The notes under the pieces are model-generated. The model made no database searches, had not been told where the DNA came from, and worked only from the letters and a program-made list of their open reading frames with translations. From contig NZ_JABJVX010000001.1 of the NCBI RefSeq assembly GCF_013155465.1, positions 186,001-250,000 of the forward strand: a DNA stretch of 64,000 nucleotides. Direction: 5' to 3'. Numbering within the stretch: the stretch's first letter is position 1; each line of letters opens with the position of its first letter. Position numbers and translations under genes: made by a program. Origin of the DNA: Alterinioella nitratireducens (GTDB lineage: Bacteria; Pseudomonadota; Alphaproteobacteria; Rhodobacterales; Rhodobacteraceae). Shown in pieces: positions 25,832-33,782 of the stretch.

Positions 25832-26184
25832 TGCACCCCCACGAACGCGCCTTTCAACCGGGGCAACATGTAAAGCGCCAGCAGGACCGAGCCAAGCGAG
25901 AACACGGTCACCATGACCCAGGGGCCGGGGCGATAGGCGATATAGACATGCAGCATCGCGGCCAGCATGACATGGCCGGTGACAAGGATCGCGACATAGG
26001 CCGGACCGTCATCGACGCGGGCATGGCTGATATCCTCGCCGCAATGGGGACAGGTGGCGTGCAGTTTCAGGTAGCTGCGCAGGATGCGCCCCTCGCCGCA
26101 GTTTGGGCAACGCTTGCGCCAGCCGCGCCGGACGGCGGGCCAGAAGGGCCGCTCGGCGGCGATCGGGGTCGAGGCGGGGTGCAT
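25804..26184 (-). CDS. DUF983 family membrane protein
   Basis: 126 residues from the ATG at 26184 (an earlier ATG at 26235 would add 17 Pro-rich residues). Two CxxC pairs, CPNCGEGRI and CPHCGED, suggest a zinc ribbon, followed by two membrane helices (VAILVTGHVMLAAMLHVYIA and WVMVTVFSLGSVLLALYML). This is the arrangement of DUF983, widespread in alphaproteobacteria and of unknown function, sometimes near oxidase genes. It is co-transcribed with the Nudix hydrolase. Confidence 0.85.
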   Translation of the reverse strand: MHPASTPIAAERPFWPAVRRGWRKRCPNCGEGRILRSYLKLHATCPHCGEDISHARVDDGPAYVAILVTGHVMLAAMLHVYIAYRPGPWVMVTVFSLGSVLLALYMLPRLKGAFVGVQWAKRMHGF

Positions 26185-26330
26185 GGGCGGCGGTCCTGCG
26201 TGTCGGGGCGGGGTGCCCCTCGGGATATAGGGCATTGCGGCCCCGGAACGAAATTACTTTGCATGATTTGCGACGGAATGTCCTGCGAGGCCCGTGGAAC
26301 CCTCAGACAATCAAGATAAGGAGTTCTGAA

Positions 26331-26822
26331 ATGTCGATGAAAACCGCCCTGTTGCTTGGCCTGCTGATCCCCGTCGGATTTGCCGCCACCCTGCCCGCCA
26401 ACGCCATGGGCCCCGGCGGGCAGGGCCGCCCCGCCTTCTCGGACCTGGATGCGAACGGCGATGGCAGCCTGACCCTGGAGGAGCTGCAATCGGCGCATGA
26501 GACGCGGATGGCCGAGGCCGATACCGATGGCGACGGCGCGCTCAGCCGGGATGAGTTGATCGCCCGCGCCACGGATCGCGCCGCCCAGATGATCGACCGC
26601 CAGATGGCCCGGTTCGACGACAACGAGGACGGGATGCTTAGCGCCAATGAGCTGGACGACATGCGCCCGCGCGGCGGCGATCCCGAACGCATGTTCTCGC
26701 GGATCGACGCCGATGGGGATGGCGTGGTCAGCGAAGCCGAGTTCGAGGAAGTCGCGCAAGGCATGGGCCGCCGTCACGGGCAGGGCCAGCAACGCGGTTG
26801 GGGGCACCGGTCGAACGGATAA
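26331..26822 (+). CDS. Exported EF-hand calcium-binding protein
   Basis: 163 residues; AAGGAG lies 8 nt before the ATG at 26331. A signal peptide occupies the first 23 residues (LLGLLIPVGFAATLPANA). Four EF-hand loops follow: DLDANGDGSLTLEE, EADTDGDGALSRDE, RFDDNEDGMLSANE and RIDADGDGVVSEAE, all with standard Asp/Asn/Gly/Glu calcium ligands. The C-terminus is basic and Gly/Gln/His-rich (RRHGQGQQRGWGHRSNG). It is probably a periplasmic calcium sensor or buffer. It precedes the ECF sigma/sensor genes by 180 bp; a shared envelope-stress role is inferred. Confidence 0.88.
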   Translation: MSMKTALLLGLLIPVGFAATLPANAMGPGGQGRPAFSDLDANGDGSLTLEELQSAHETRMAEADTDGDGALSRDELIARATDRAAQMIDRQMARFDDNEDGMLSANELDDMRPRGGDPERMFSRIDADGDGVVSEAEFEEVAQGMGRRHGQGQQRGWGHRSNG

Positions 26823-26891
26823 CCCCCCTTGCACGGGGCGGCGCCATGGCCCCCGCGCGCCGCCCCGTGCAGCCGGGCCGCTGATGGCGAC

Positions 26892-26988
26892 AGCACTTTG
26901 CGTTCTATCTGCTCCAGACAGTATCGAAAGGCGCGTTCGACCGCAGGCAGAGGCAGCGTCTTTCGATTCAAATCAAACGCAAAGTGCT
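26892..26988. repeat. 97-bp inverted-repeat element upstream of the sigma factor
   Basis: Outer 13-bp perfect arms AGCACTTTGCGTT (26892-26904) and AACGCAAAGTGCT (26976-26988) enclose a second pair, TCGAAAG (26924-26930) and CTTTCGA (26960-26966). The unit ends 9 nt before the sigma-factor ribosome site. It could be a MITE-like repeat or a leader hairpin. No transposase or clear target duplication is seen. Confidence 0.5.
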
Positions 26989-27001
26989 TTAGAACAGGAG
27001 A

Positions 27002-27586
27002 ATGGAGCCCTTGGATGCCCAGTTGGACGAGCTGCAGGATGACGCGCTGATGCTGCTCTTCGCACAAGGCGAGGCCGGGGCCGCGCGGATCCTGACCGCC
27101 CGTCTTCTGCCGCGCGTCCTGAACCATGCGGCGCGGGTCCTGGGCAATCGGACGGATGCCGAGGATGTCGCGCAGGAGGCGATGCTGCGGCTCTGGCGCG
27201 CGGCGGGCGACTGGCAGGCGGGCGGGGCCAAGGTCTCGACCTGGCTCTACCGGGTGACGGCGAACCTGGCCATTGACCGGCTGCGCCGCACGGGCCGCGC
27301 CGTGGGGCTGGACGACACGGATGAGCCGGCGGATGAGGATGCGCTGGCCGCCGATGACCGGTTGATCCGGGCCGACCGGATGGCGGCCCTTGATGCAGCA
27401 CTGGCCCGCCTGCCCGAGAGGCAGCGACAGGCCGTGGTGCTGCGCCATATTGAAGGGGTCTCGAACCCCGAGATTGCCGAGGTGCTGGAGATCAGCGTCG
27501 AGGCCGTTGAAAGCCTGACCGCGCGCGGCAAACGTGCGCTCGCGGCGGCACTGGCAGGGCAGAAGGAGGCCTTGGGTTATGGGTGA
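27002..27586 (+). CDS. ECF-type RNA polymerase sigma factor
   Basis: 194 residues; CAGGAG sits just upstream of the ATG. Region 2 (residues about 25-95) includes NRTDAEDVAQEAMLRLWRAA and WLYRVTANLAIDRLRR; region 4 (about 125-180) includes LPERQRQAVVLRHIEGVSN and the HTH NPEIAEVLEISVEAVESLTA. It directs RNA polymerase to stress-type promoters. Its end overlaps the next small gene (ATG inside the last codons), followed by a metal-sensor-like protein, so this is a sigma/anti-sigma/sensor module. Confidence 0.92.
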   Translation: MEPLDAQLDELQDDALMLLFAQGEAGAARILTARLLPRVLNHAARVLGNRTDAEDVAQEAMLRLWRAAGDWQAGGAKVSTWLYRVTANLAIDRLRRTGRAVGLDDTDEPADEDALAADDRLIRADRMAALDAALARLPERQRQAVVLRHIEGVSNPEIAEVLEISVEAVESLTARGKRALAAALAGQKEALGYG

Positions 27587-27932
27587 CAAACGCGATGATC
27601 TTGACGATCTGCTGGCCTCTGCCCGCGATGCCGAGGCCCCCTCGGATGCGCTGATCGCGCGGGTGCTGGCCGATGCCGCCACCGTGCAGGAGGATTTGCA
27701 GGCCCCGGCCCCCGCTTCCCGGCGCGGGTGGGGCGCGTGGCTGTCGGGGATCGGCGGCTGGCGCGGTGCGGGCGGCCTGGTTGCGGCCACCGCGACCGGG
27801 CTGATGGTCGGGGTTTATGCGCCTGATAGCGTCGATGCGCTTCTGGACGGAGCCCTGACCGATTACGGCGTGATCGCAAGCGATGAGCTCGTGTCCGGAT
27901 GGGGCGCGCTTCTGGACCTGGAGGATGGCTGA
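27579..27932 (+). CDS. Small membrane protein, putative anti-sigma factor
   Basis: 117 residues; AGAAGGAGG precedes the ATG at 27579, which overlaps the sigma gene by 8 nt. The acidic N-terminal half (DKRDDLDDLLASARDAEAPS) is cytoplasmic-looking, followed by a single hydrophobic segment at about 60-80 (GGLVAATATGLMVGVYAP). No zinc motif is present. Position directly after an ECF sigma gene and the one-helix topology suggest a membrane-tethered anti-sigma factor, but sequence similarity alone would leave it hypothetical. Confidence 0.7.
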   Translation: MGDKRDDLDDLLASARDAEAPSDALIARVLADAATVQEDLQAPAPASRRGWGAWLSGIGGWRGAGGLVAATATGLMVGVYAPDSVDALLDGALTDYGVIASDELVSGWGALLDLEDG

Positions 27933-27935
27933 GAC

Positions 27936-28436
27936 ATGAATACGCCTGAGACACAGCCCCGCCCGCCCCGCACCCCGCGCGGTGTCAAGATCGTGCTGGC
28001 GATGAGCCTCGCGATCAACCTGCTGATTGCGGGGGCCGTGGGCGGCGCGTTCCTGGGCGGGCGGCCCGAGGGCGGTATGCGCGACCGGGCCGAGGCCGCG
28101 CGCATCCTGGGGCTCGGCCCGCTGGCCACCGCGCTGGATCGGCGCGACCGGGCTGCCGTGATCTCCGCCGCCGGGGCCGACCGCGCCGCGATGCGGGCCG
28201 AACGCCAGCGTCTTGTCGAGGCCGCCCGCGACTTTGCCGAGGCGGTGCGCGCCGATCCGTTCGACCGCGCCGAGGCCGAGGCCGCGCTGGAGCGTCAGCG
28301 CGCCATCGTCTCCGGGCTTCAGGATCGCGGCTACGGCGCATTGCTGGATTATCTTGAAACCATGCCCGCCGAGGACCGCGCGGCATTCGCCGACAGCCTG
28401 CAACACATGCTGGCGCGTCAGGGCCGGGGGCGCTGA
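27936..28436 (+). CDS. Periplasmic heavy-metal-sensor-like (CnrX/Spy type) protein
   Basis: 166 residues; starts 4 nt after the previous stop. A membrane anchor at about 18-42 (VKIVLAMSLAINLLIAGAVGGAFLGG) is followed by a helical, Arg/Ala/Glu-rich periplasmic part, with segments RAAMRAERQRLVEAARDFAEA and LERQRAIVSGLQDRGYGALL as in the metal-resistance/CpxP-like four-helix fold. It has no obvious Cys; few His residues are available, so direct metal binding is doubtful. With the sigma and putative anti-sigma genes it makes a three-gene signalling unit, probably for envelope or metal stress. Confidence 0.78.
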   Translation: MNTPETQPRPPRTPRGVKIVLAMSLAINLLIAGAVGGAFLGGRPEGGMRDRAEAARILGLGPLATALDRRDRAAVISAAGADRAAMRAERQRLVEAARDFAEAVRADPFDRAEAEAALERQRAIVSGLQDRGYGALLDYLETMPAEDRAAFADSLQHMLARQGRGR

Positions 28437-28490
28437 ACCGGGGGCGGGGCATGTCCTGCGCCTATCGCCTCCTCGCTCGGGGCGGGCGCG

Positions 28491-28552
28491 CCAAGAGGTT
28501 CACGCTTACGTGATCTCTTGGCCCGAGCGCCTTTATGGCAAGGCGCTCGGGC
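28491..28552 (+). terminator. Tandem hairpin pair after metal-sensor gene
   Basis: First hairpin 28491-28521 has arms CCAAGAG and CTCTTGG with further pairing inside (TCACG/CGTGA). The second, 28521-28552, has perfect 13-bp arms GCCCGAGCGCCTT / AAGGCGCTCGGGC with a TATGGC loop. They lie 55 nt beyond the stop and 111 nt before the next start. Terminator or 3'-stabiliser; no T-run. Confidence 0.6.
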
Positions 28553-28662
28553 ACCTGCCGGGTTATCCGCGCACAAAAATTTCCGGTTCTCTTGGAACAT
28601 CTCCGGATGGGGCGTCGTTGTGCCGCCATACGAAGGCGAACGAGAGAGAAAGGATTTCTATC

Positions 28663-29343
28663 ATGCGTAAGCAACTTCTATCCGCCACACTGATGAGCTC
28701 GCTCATTTTCGGCGGCGCAGCGCTGGCCGAAGAAACCCTGGGTACCATCGTGTCCATCGACCCGGCTGGCAACGCCGTGACCCTCAATGACGGCAACGAG
28801 TATGTCTTTGCCGATTCCGCAAGCGACAATGATGGCGGCCCCTTGCTGGCGGGCTATTCCGTCGGTGACATGGTCATGGTCAACTGGACCATGCAGGGCG
28901 ACCGCCGCGTTGCACGCTCCATCGGTGGCAGCGCCGCCGTCAGTGAAATGGGTGTGATCGCAGACATCGACACCGCGGGCCGGACCGTGACATTGGCCGA
29001 TGGCCGGATGTTCAGCTTCCCCGACCGCGACGGTGCCGAGGCACCCGACATCTCCGGCTTCACCGTCGGCGACTCGGTCGAAATCACCGCCGCGATGGAA
29101 GGCGACGGAATGGTCGGCCTGTCGATTGCATCCGCTGTCTCCACGCAAGTGACCGGCACGGTGGCCGCGATGGACGAGGGCGAGTTCTCGGTGACGCTGG
29201 ATGATGGCAACACCTACGTCTTCCCGACCGAGATGAATGATCGCCTGCGGAACTTCGCGGTTGGCGACATGGTGACCATCACCGCGGTCGAGACAGGCAC
29301 CGACATGATGATGCAGGGCCTGTCGATCGCACCGGCAAGCTGA
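28663..29343 (+). CDS. Exported protein with three DUF1344-like repeats
   Basis: 226 residues with a ribosome site (GAAAGGA) upstream. A signal peptide covers residues 1-22 (LMSSLIFGGAALAEE). Three tandem units of about 65 residues follow, each with a beta pattern of the form G-x-I-x-x-I-D-x-x-G-x-x-V-T-L-x-D-G-x-x-(Y/F)-x-F-P: LGTIVSIDPAGNAVTLNDGN, MGVIADIDTAGRTVTLADGR and TGTVAAMDEGEFSVTLDDGN. DUF1344 proteins are normally a single unit, so this is an expanded version. Function unknown; probably a periplasmic beta-barrel. A true T-run terminator follows. Confidence 0.82.
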   Translation: MRKQLLSATLMSSLIFGGAALAEETLGTIVSIDPAGNAVTLNDGNEYVFADSASDNDGGPLLAGYSVGDMVMVNWTMQGDRRVARSIGGSAAVSEMGVIADIDTAGRTVTLADGRMFSFPDRDGAEAPDISGFTVGDSVEITAAMEGDGMVGLSIASAVSTQVTGTVAAMDEGEFSVTLDDGNTYVFPTEMNDRLRNFAVGDMVTITAVETGTDMMMQGLSIAPAS

Positions 29344-29370
29344 CCGGCGGGATCGTTGAAGACATTGGGA

Positions 29371-29398
29371 AGGGGCGCGGCTTTCGCGCCCCTTTTTT
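29371..29398 (+). terminator. Rho-independent terminator
   Basis: Perfect 9-bp stem AGGGGCGCG / CGCGCCCCT with a GCTTT loop, followed by TTTTT. It lies 28 nt after the stop of the triple-repeat protein. This is the clearest intrinsic terminator in the window. Confidence 0.92.
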
Positions 29399-29417
29399 CC
29401 TGTCTGCCGTGGCGGGG

Positions 29418-30791
29418 TCAGGCCGCCGAGGCCGAGGCTGACACCGTCACCAGGTTGCGGCCCTCCGATTTCGAATCGTAGAGCGCCCGGTCGGCCCGCG
29501 CGATCAGCGCGTCGGCCTGGTCCTGTCCGGGCTGGCCAAGCGCGATGCCGACGCTGACCGTCACATTGATCGGTTGGGCAATGCCGGGCAGCGAGATCGG
29601 CTGCCCGCCGATGGCCCGGCGCAAACGCTCGGCGCAATGCAGGGCGTGGTCGGGATCGGTGTCGGGCATGGCGACGAGGAATTCCTCGCCCCCCAGGCGG
29701 GCCACCAGATCCTGGCCGCGCAATTGGCTGCGCAGGCGCTTGGCGATGGTGGCCAGCACCCGGTCGCCGGCGGCATGGCCGAATTGGTCATTGACCAGCT
29801 TGAAGTGATCCAGGTCCAGCATCATCACCGCCAGGCCCTGTCCGGGCGCGGCCAGCAGGCGGCCAAGCTGGTTCAGCGCGTAGCGCCGGTTGTGCAGCCC
29901 GGTCAGGCTGTCGGTCACGGCCAGTTCCAGCCCGGCCTCGACCGTGGCGCGCAGCCGGTCGGATTGCCGCTTGCGCCGAAGTTGCGTCTTGATGCGCACC
30001 GACAGTTCCGCCGGGTCGAACGGATCGTAGAGGATGTCGCCCGCGCCCAGGTCCAGCGCCACCGCGCCGCGTTCGATATCGCCCTTGGGCAGGATCATCA
30101 CCACCGCCGAATGGCGCGAGGCGGGGCGCGAACGCAAATCGGACAGCAGCCGCAACCCTTCGTTGCGCGTGCCCAGGTCGGCCGAGATCACGAAGACATC
30201 CGGCACCGCCTCCATCCCCGTGCCCGACAGCGCCTGTTCGCGCGGCAAGACCTGCAAGGCGGCGGTGCCCTGCGCCTCCAGCGCGCGTTTCCAGGTGACG
30301 CCGGTGGCGGCATCGGGGGCGACCAGCGCGACCTTGCCCGCGGGCGAGAACCCGGCGGCAGGTTCCGCAAAGCCGAAGCCAGCGCAGCTTTCCTCACGCA
30401 GGCGCAGCTCGCGCTGAATCTCATGCGCGCGCAGGAGCGACCGCACCCGCGCCAGCAGCGTGACCTCATCGACCGGCTTGGTCAGGTAATCATCCGCGCC
30501 GCGTTGCAGCCCTTGCATCTTGCTGTCCTGGTCGGCCAGCGCGGTGATCAGGATGACGGGAATATCGGCGGTGGCGGGATCGGCCTTGAGTTGTTCGCAG
30601 ACCGCAACGCCGCTCATGTCGGGCATCAGCACATCCAGCAAGATCAGGTCCGGCTGCTCGGATTTCGCGATGCGCAGCGCCGCCGCCCCGCAATCGGCCT
30701 GCAACACTGAATAGCAGGCCGCCGCGAGCTTGACCTTCATGACGATGCGATTGGTGGCAACGTCGTCCACAACGAGAATGCGCCCTGTCAT
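29418..30791 (-). CDS. pleD: PleD-like diguanylate cyclase response regulator
   Basis: 457 residues: receiver domain 1 (about 1-120, phospho-acceptor Asp53 in LILLDVLMPDMSG, Lys in YLTKPVD), a degenerate receiver 2 (about 155-275), and a GGDEF domain (about 290-450) with active GGEEF in VARLGGEEFLVAMPD. The RGQD just before it is an RxxD product-inhibition site. It makes cyclic di-GMP upon phosphorylation and controls the motile-to-sessile switch. It is divergent from a DUF3572 gene, a common alphaproteobacterial pairing. The kinase is not in the window. Confidence 0.93.
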   Translation of the reverse strand: MTGRILVVDDVATNRIVMKVKLAAACYSVLQADCGAAALRIAKSEQPDLILLDVLMPDMSGVAVCEQLKADPATADIPVILITALADQDSKMQGLQRGADDYLTKPVDEVTLLARVRSLLRAHEIQRELRLREESCAGFGFAEPAAGFSPAGKVALVAPDAATGVTWKRALEAQGTAALQVLPREQALSGTGMEAVPDVFVISADLGTRNEGLRLLSDLRSRPASRHSAVVMILPKGDIERGAVALDLGAGDILYDPFDPAELSVRIKTQLRRKRQSDRLRATVEAGLELAVTDSLTGLHNRRYALNQLGRLLAAPGQGLAVMMLDLDHFKLVNDQFGHAAGDRVLATIAKRLRSQLRGQDLVARLGGEEFLVAMPDTDPDHALHCAERLRRAIGGQPISLPGIAQPINVTVSVGIALGQPGQDQADALIARADRALYDSKSEGRNLVTVSASASAA

Positions 30792-30884
30792 CGAATGCTC
30801 CGCCGCTGGTTTATCTCTGGGCTTTGTTCATCCATGCTCCCGAAAGGTTAATAAAGCCTTTAACGCAGAGATGAGGACAGTCAC

Positions 30885-31163
30885 ATGAACGTGGTTCGCG
30901 CCGAGGAAACAGCCCTGAACGCGATGGCCTGGCTGGTTGGCAATGACGAGTTGCTGCCGGTCTTCCTGGGCGCCACCGGGGCCAGTCTGGCAGACCTGCG
31001 GGCGCAGGCGGGCGAGACCGCCATGCAGCTGTCTTTGCTGGATTTTCTGATGATGGACGATGCCTGGGTCATGGCCTGCTGCGATGCCTTGGGCCTGCCC
31101 TACGAGACCTTGCTGGAGGCCCGCCAATCGCTGCCCGGCGGGGCCGAGACAAGCTGGACCTGA
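30885..31163 (+). CDS. DUF3572 family protein
   Basis: 92 residues. The sequence features ETALNAMAWLVGNDELLPVF, GASLADLRAQ and LLDFLMMDDAWVMACCDALG, which fit DUF3572, a small helical alphaproteobacterial family. No membrane segment or known catalytic motif. It is divergent from pleD with 93 bp between starts. Function unknown. Confidence 0.82.
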   Translation: MNVVRAEETALNAMAWLVGNDELLPVFLGATGASLADLRAQAGETAMQLSLLDFLMMDDAWVMACCDALGLPYETLLEARQSLPGGAETSWT

Positions 31164-31302
31164 GCAGTTGGCGGTTCTTCGCCGATCAACAATGATTGAT
31201 GAATTATGCCGCATTTGATGAAATTCCGGGCGACATGATCCGCGGGATGACAGCCCCCGCCGACCCGTGCCACTCTGCGGTCAATAACAGGAGGCGAGGC
31301 AG

Positions 31303-32040
31303 ATGATCACGGGCATCCTTTTCGACAAGGACGGCACGCTTTACGATTTCGAGCGCAGCTGGTCCGGTTTCGCGGGCGCGATGTTGCTGGATCTGGCCGA
31401 GGGCGACGCGACCCGTGCGCGCAGCCTCGGACAACGGATCGGCTTCGACACCGAAGACTCGCGCTTTGCCCCCGACAGCTGCGTCATCGCGGGCACCGAT
31501 GACGACATCTGCGCCGCGCTGCTGCCCGGCCTTCCCGGCATGACGGACCACGAGCTGCGCCCGCGTCTGGCCCGCGCCGCCGCCGCCGCGCCGATGGTCG
31601 AGGCGGTGCCGCTGCGCGCCCTGTTGGCCCGGTTGCAGGCGATGGGGCTGAAACTGGGCGTCGCCACCAACGACACCGAAGGCTCCGCGCGCGCGCATCT
31701 GACCGCCACGGGCATCCTCGACCTGTTCGATTCGGTCGTGGGTTTCGACAGCGGCCATGGCGCGAAACCCGGCCCCGGCATGTGCCGCGCCTTCGCCGAG
31801 CGCTTCGGCCTTGTCCCCGGCGAGGTCCTGATGATCGGCGACAGCCTGCATGACCTGCACGCGGGCCGCGCGGCGGGTATGGTCGTGGTGGCCGTTCTGA
31901 CCGGCATGGCGGACGACGCGGTGCTGGCCCCCCATGCCGACCTGGTGATCCCCGATATCGGCGTGCTGCCGGGGTTGCTGGCGCGGGGCGCGATCCCCTC
32001 CAGGACGGAAATGGAAGGCGAAGCGCCGCAAACAGGCTGA
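31303..32040 (+). CDS. HAD-family hydrolase (phosphoglycolate phosphatase-like)
   Basis: 245 residues; GGAGGCGAGG upstream of the ATG. HAD motif I is FDKDGTLYDFE, motif II the Thr/Asn in GVATNDTEG, motif III Lys in HGAKPGPG, and motif IV GDSLHDLHAGRAAG. A helical cap sits between motifs I and II (subclass I). It dephosphorylates a small metabolite; the Gph-like layout makes phosphoglycolate or a pyrimidine/sugar phosphate candidate substrates. Monocistronic. Confidence 0.9.
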   Translation: MITGILFDKDGTLYDFERSWSGFAGAMLLDLAEGDATRARSLGQRIGFDTEDSRFAPDSCVIAGTDDDICAALLPGLPGMTDHELRPRLARAAAAAPMVEAVPLRALLARLQAMGLKLGVATNDTEGSARAHLTATGILDLFDSVVGFDSGHGAKPGPGMCRAFAERFGLVPGEVLMIGDSLHDLHAGRAAGMVVVAVLTGMADDAVLAPHADLVIPDIGVLPGLLARGAIPSRTEMEGEAPQTG

Positions 32041-32116
32041 AAATCCGTCGCTAAGGGCAAACTTCCGGGACGTCTCCACCGGCACAGTCGGGGCATGTCA
32101 CACCGGGAGACCCGCC

Positions 32117-33712
32117 ATGCCTGATGCCACCTCGGTCGCCGCCGCGGCCGCCGAAACCGCCGCCGCCGCCCCCCGCCGCCGCCGCGCGGGCGGGCGCAGA
32201 GGCAACGCCGAGCGGGCGGGCACCGCCGTTGTCGACCAGATGCCCTGGCGCGTGCCCGTCAACCCCGACCGCCCCACCGAACCGCTGCCCCCCGAGGGCG
32301 TCGAGGCCATCCACAAGGGCGCCATGCGCATCCTGTCGGAGATCGGGATCGAGTTTCTCAACGAGGAGGCGCGCGACCACCTCGCCCGCGCGGGTTGCAA
32401 GGTCAGCGGCACCAACGTGCGCATGGACGAGTCCTTCGTGATGGAGATGATCGCGAAGGCCCCGAGCGAATTTACCATCACCCCGCGCAACCCCGACCGC
32501 CAGATCACCATCGGCGGCAAGCATATGGTGTTCGGCAATGTCTCCTCGCCGCCCAATGCCTGGGATCTGGATCGCGGCAAGCGCACCGGCGATTTCGAGA
32601 CCTACAAGGAATTCCTCAAGCTGACGCAGTATTTCAACTGCATCCATTTCGCGGGCGGCTACGCGCCGGAACCGACCGATATTCACGCCTCGGTGCGCCA
32701 TCTCGATTGCCTTTATGAAAAGCTGACGCTGACCGACAAGGTGGCGCATGCCTATTCCCTGGGCCGCGAACGGGTCGAAGATGTGATGGAGATGGTGCGC
32801 ATCGCGGGCGGTCTGACGCGCGAGCAGTTCGAGGCCACCCCGCGCATGTATACCAACATCAACTCGGTCTCGCCGTTGCAGCATGATTTCCCGATGCTGG
32901 AGGGCGCGATGATCCTGGCCCGCGCGCGGCAAGGCGTGGTGGTGACACCCTTCACGCTGGCCGGTGCCATGGCCCCGGTGACGATGTCGGGCGCGGTGAC
33001 GCTCAGCCTGGCCGAGGGGCTGGCCGCCCTGGCGCTGTTGCAATTCATCTCGCCGGGCTGCCCCGTTGCGATCGGCACCTTCACCTCGAATGTCGACATG
33101 AAATCGGGCGCGCCCGCCTTCGGCACCCCGGAATACATGCGCGCCACCCAGATGACTGGCCAGATGGCGCGGTTCTACGGGGTGCCGATGCGCGCCAGCG
33201 GCGTCTGCGCGGCCAATGTGCCCGACGGGCAGGCGATGTGGGAGACCTGCAATTCGCTCTGGTCGGCGGTGCAGGCGGGCGGCAACATGATCTACCATGC
33301 GGCGGGCTGGCTGGAGGGCGGGCTGATCGCCTCGCCTGAGAAATTCGTCATGGATTGCGAAGTCTTGCAGATGATCCAGCGCTATTTCGACCCTGTCCTG
33401 TGGTCCACCGGCGAGGATGACCTGGCCTTTGACGCCATCCGCGCGGTCGGCCCCGGCGGGCACTTCTTCGGCGTGCAGCACACGCAGGAGCGCTACCAGC
33501 ACGCCTTCTACGCCCCGATTGCCAGCGACTGGAGCAATTTCGAGGCCTGGGAACTGGCGGGCGGCGAATGGAGCGCGCAGCGCGCGAACCGCCTCTACAA
33601 GGCCATCCTGGCAGAGTTTGAGCCCCCTCCGATGGAGGACGCGATCCGCGAGGAACTGGCCGATTTCGTCGCAAGGCGCAAATCCGAAGGCGGTGCCCCG
33701 ACCGATTTCTGA
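32117..33712 (+). CDS. MttB-superfamily (trimethylamine methyltransferase-like) protein, non-pyrrolysine
   Basis: 531 residues. After an Ala/Arg-rich N-terminal tail of about 35 residues (RRRRAGGRRGN) comes the TIM-barrel of the MttB superfamily: IHKGAMRILSEIGIEFLNEEA, FTLAGAMAPVTMSGAVTLSLA and GVCAANVPDGQAMWE. There is no in-frame amber codon, so it belongs to the large non-pyrrolysine group whose studied members demethylate quaternary amines such as glycine betaine, carnitine, proline betaine or gamma-butyrobetaine. No corrinoid protein or activator gene adjoins it. The presence of carnitine/betaine genes in the same window fits a quaternary-amine substrate, but this is inference. Confidence 0.87.
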   Translation: MPDATSVAAAAAETAAAAPRRRRAGGRRGNAERAGTAVVDQMPWRVPVNPDRPTEPLPPEGVEAIHKGAMRILSEIGIEFLNEEARDHLARAGCKVSGTNVRMDESFVMEMIAKAPSEFTITPRNPDRQITIGGKHMVFGNVSSPPNAWDLDRGKRTGDFETYKEFLKLTQYFNCIHFAGGYAPEPTDIHASVRHLDCLYEKLTLTDKVAHAYSLGRERVEDVMEMVRIAGGLTREQFEATPRMYTNINSVSPLQHDFPMLEGAMILARARQGVVVTPFTLAGAMAPVTMSGAVTLSLAEGLAALALLQFISPGCPVAIGTFTSNVDMKSGAPAFGTPEYMRATQMTGQMARFYGVPMRASGVCAANVPDGQAMWETCNSLWSAVQAGGNMIYHAAGWLEGGLIASPEKFVMDCEVLQMIQRYFDPVLWSTGEDDLAFDAIRAVGPGGHFFGVQHTQERYQHAFYAPIASDWSNFEAWELAGGEWSAQRANRLYKAILAEFEPPPMEDAIREELADFVARRKSEGGAPTDF

Positions 33713-33782
33713 CCCGCCGCTCACGGTTTCTTAACCCGCGCCGCGCTATGAGATTGGCGACATAAGACGCGGGAGCCCTTGA

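Noticed and set aside
32117-33712. Pyrrolysine-containing TMA methyltransferase
   Set aside because: No in-frame amber codon; the protein reads through as a normal non-Pyl superfamily member.
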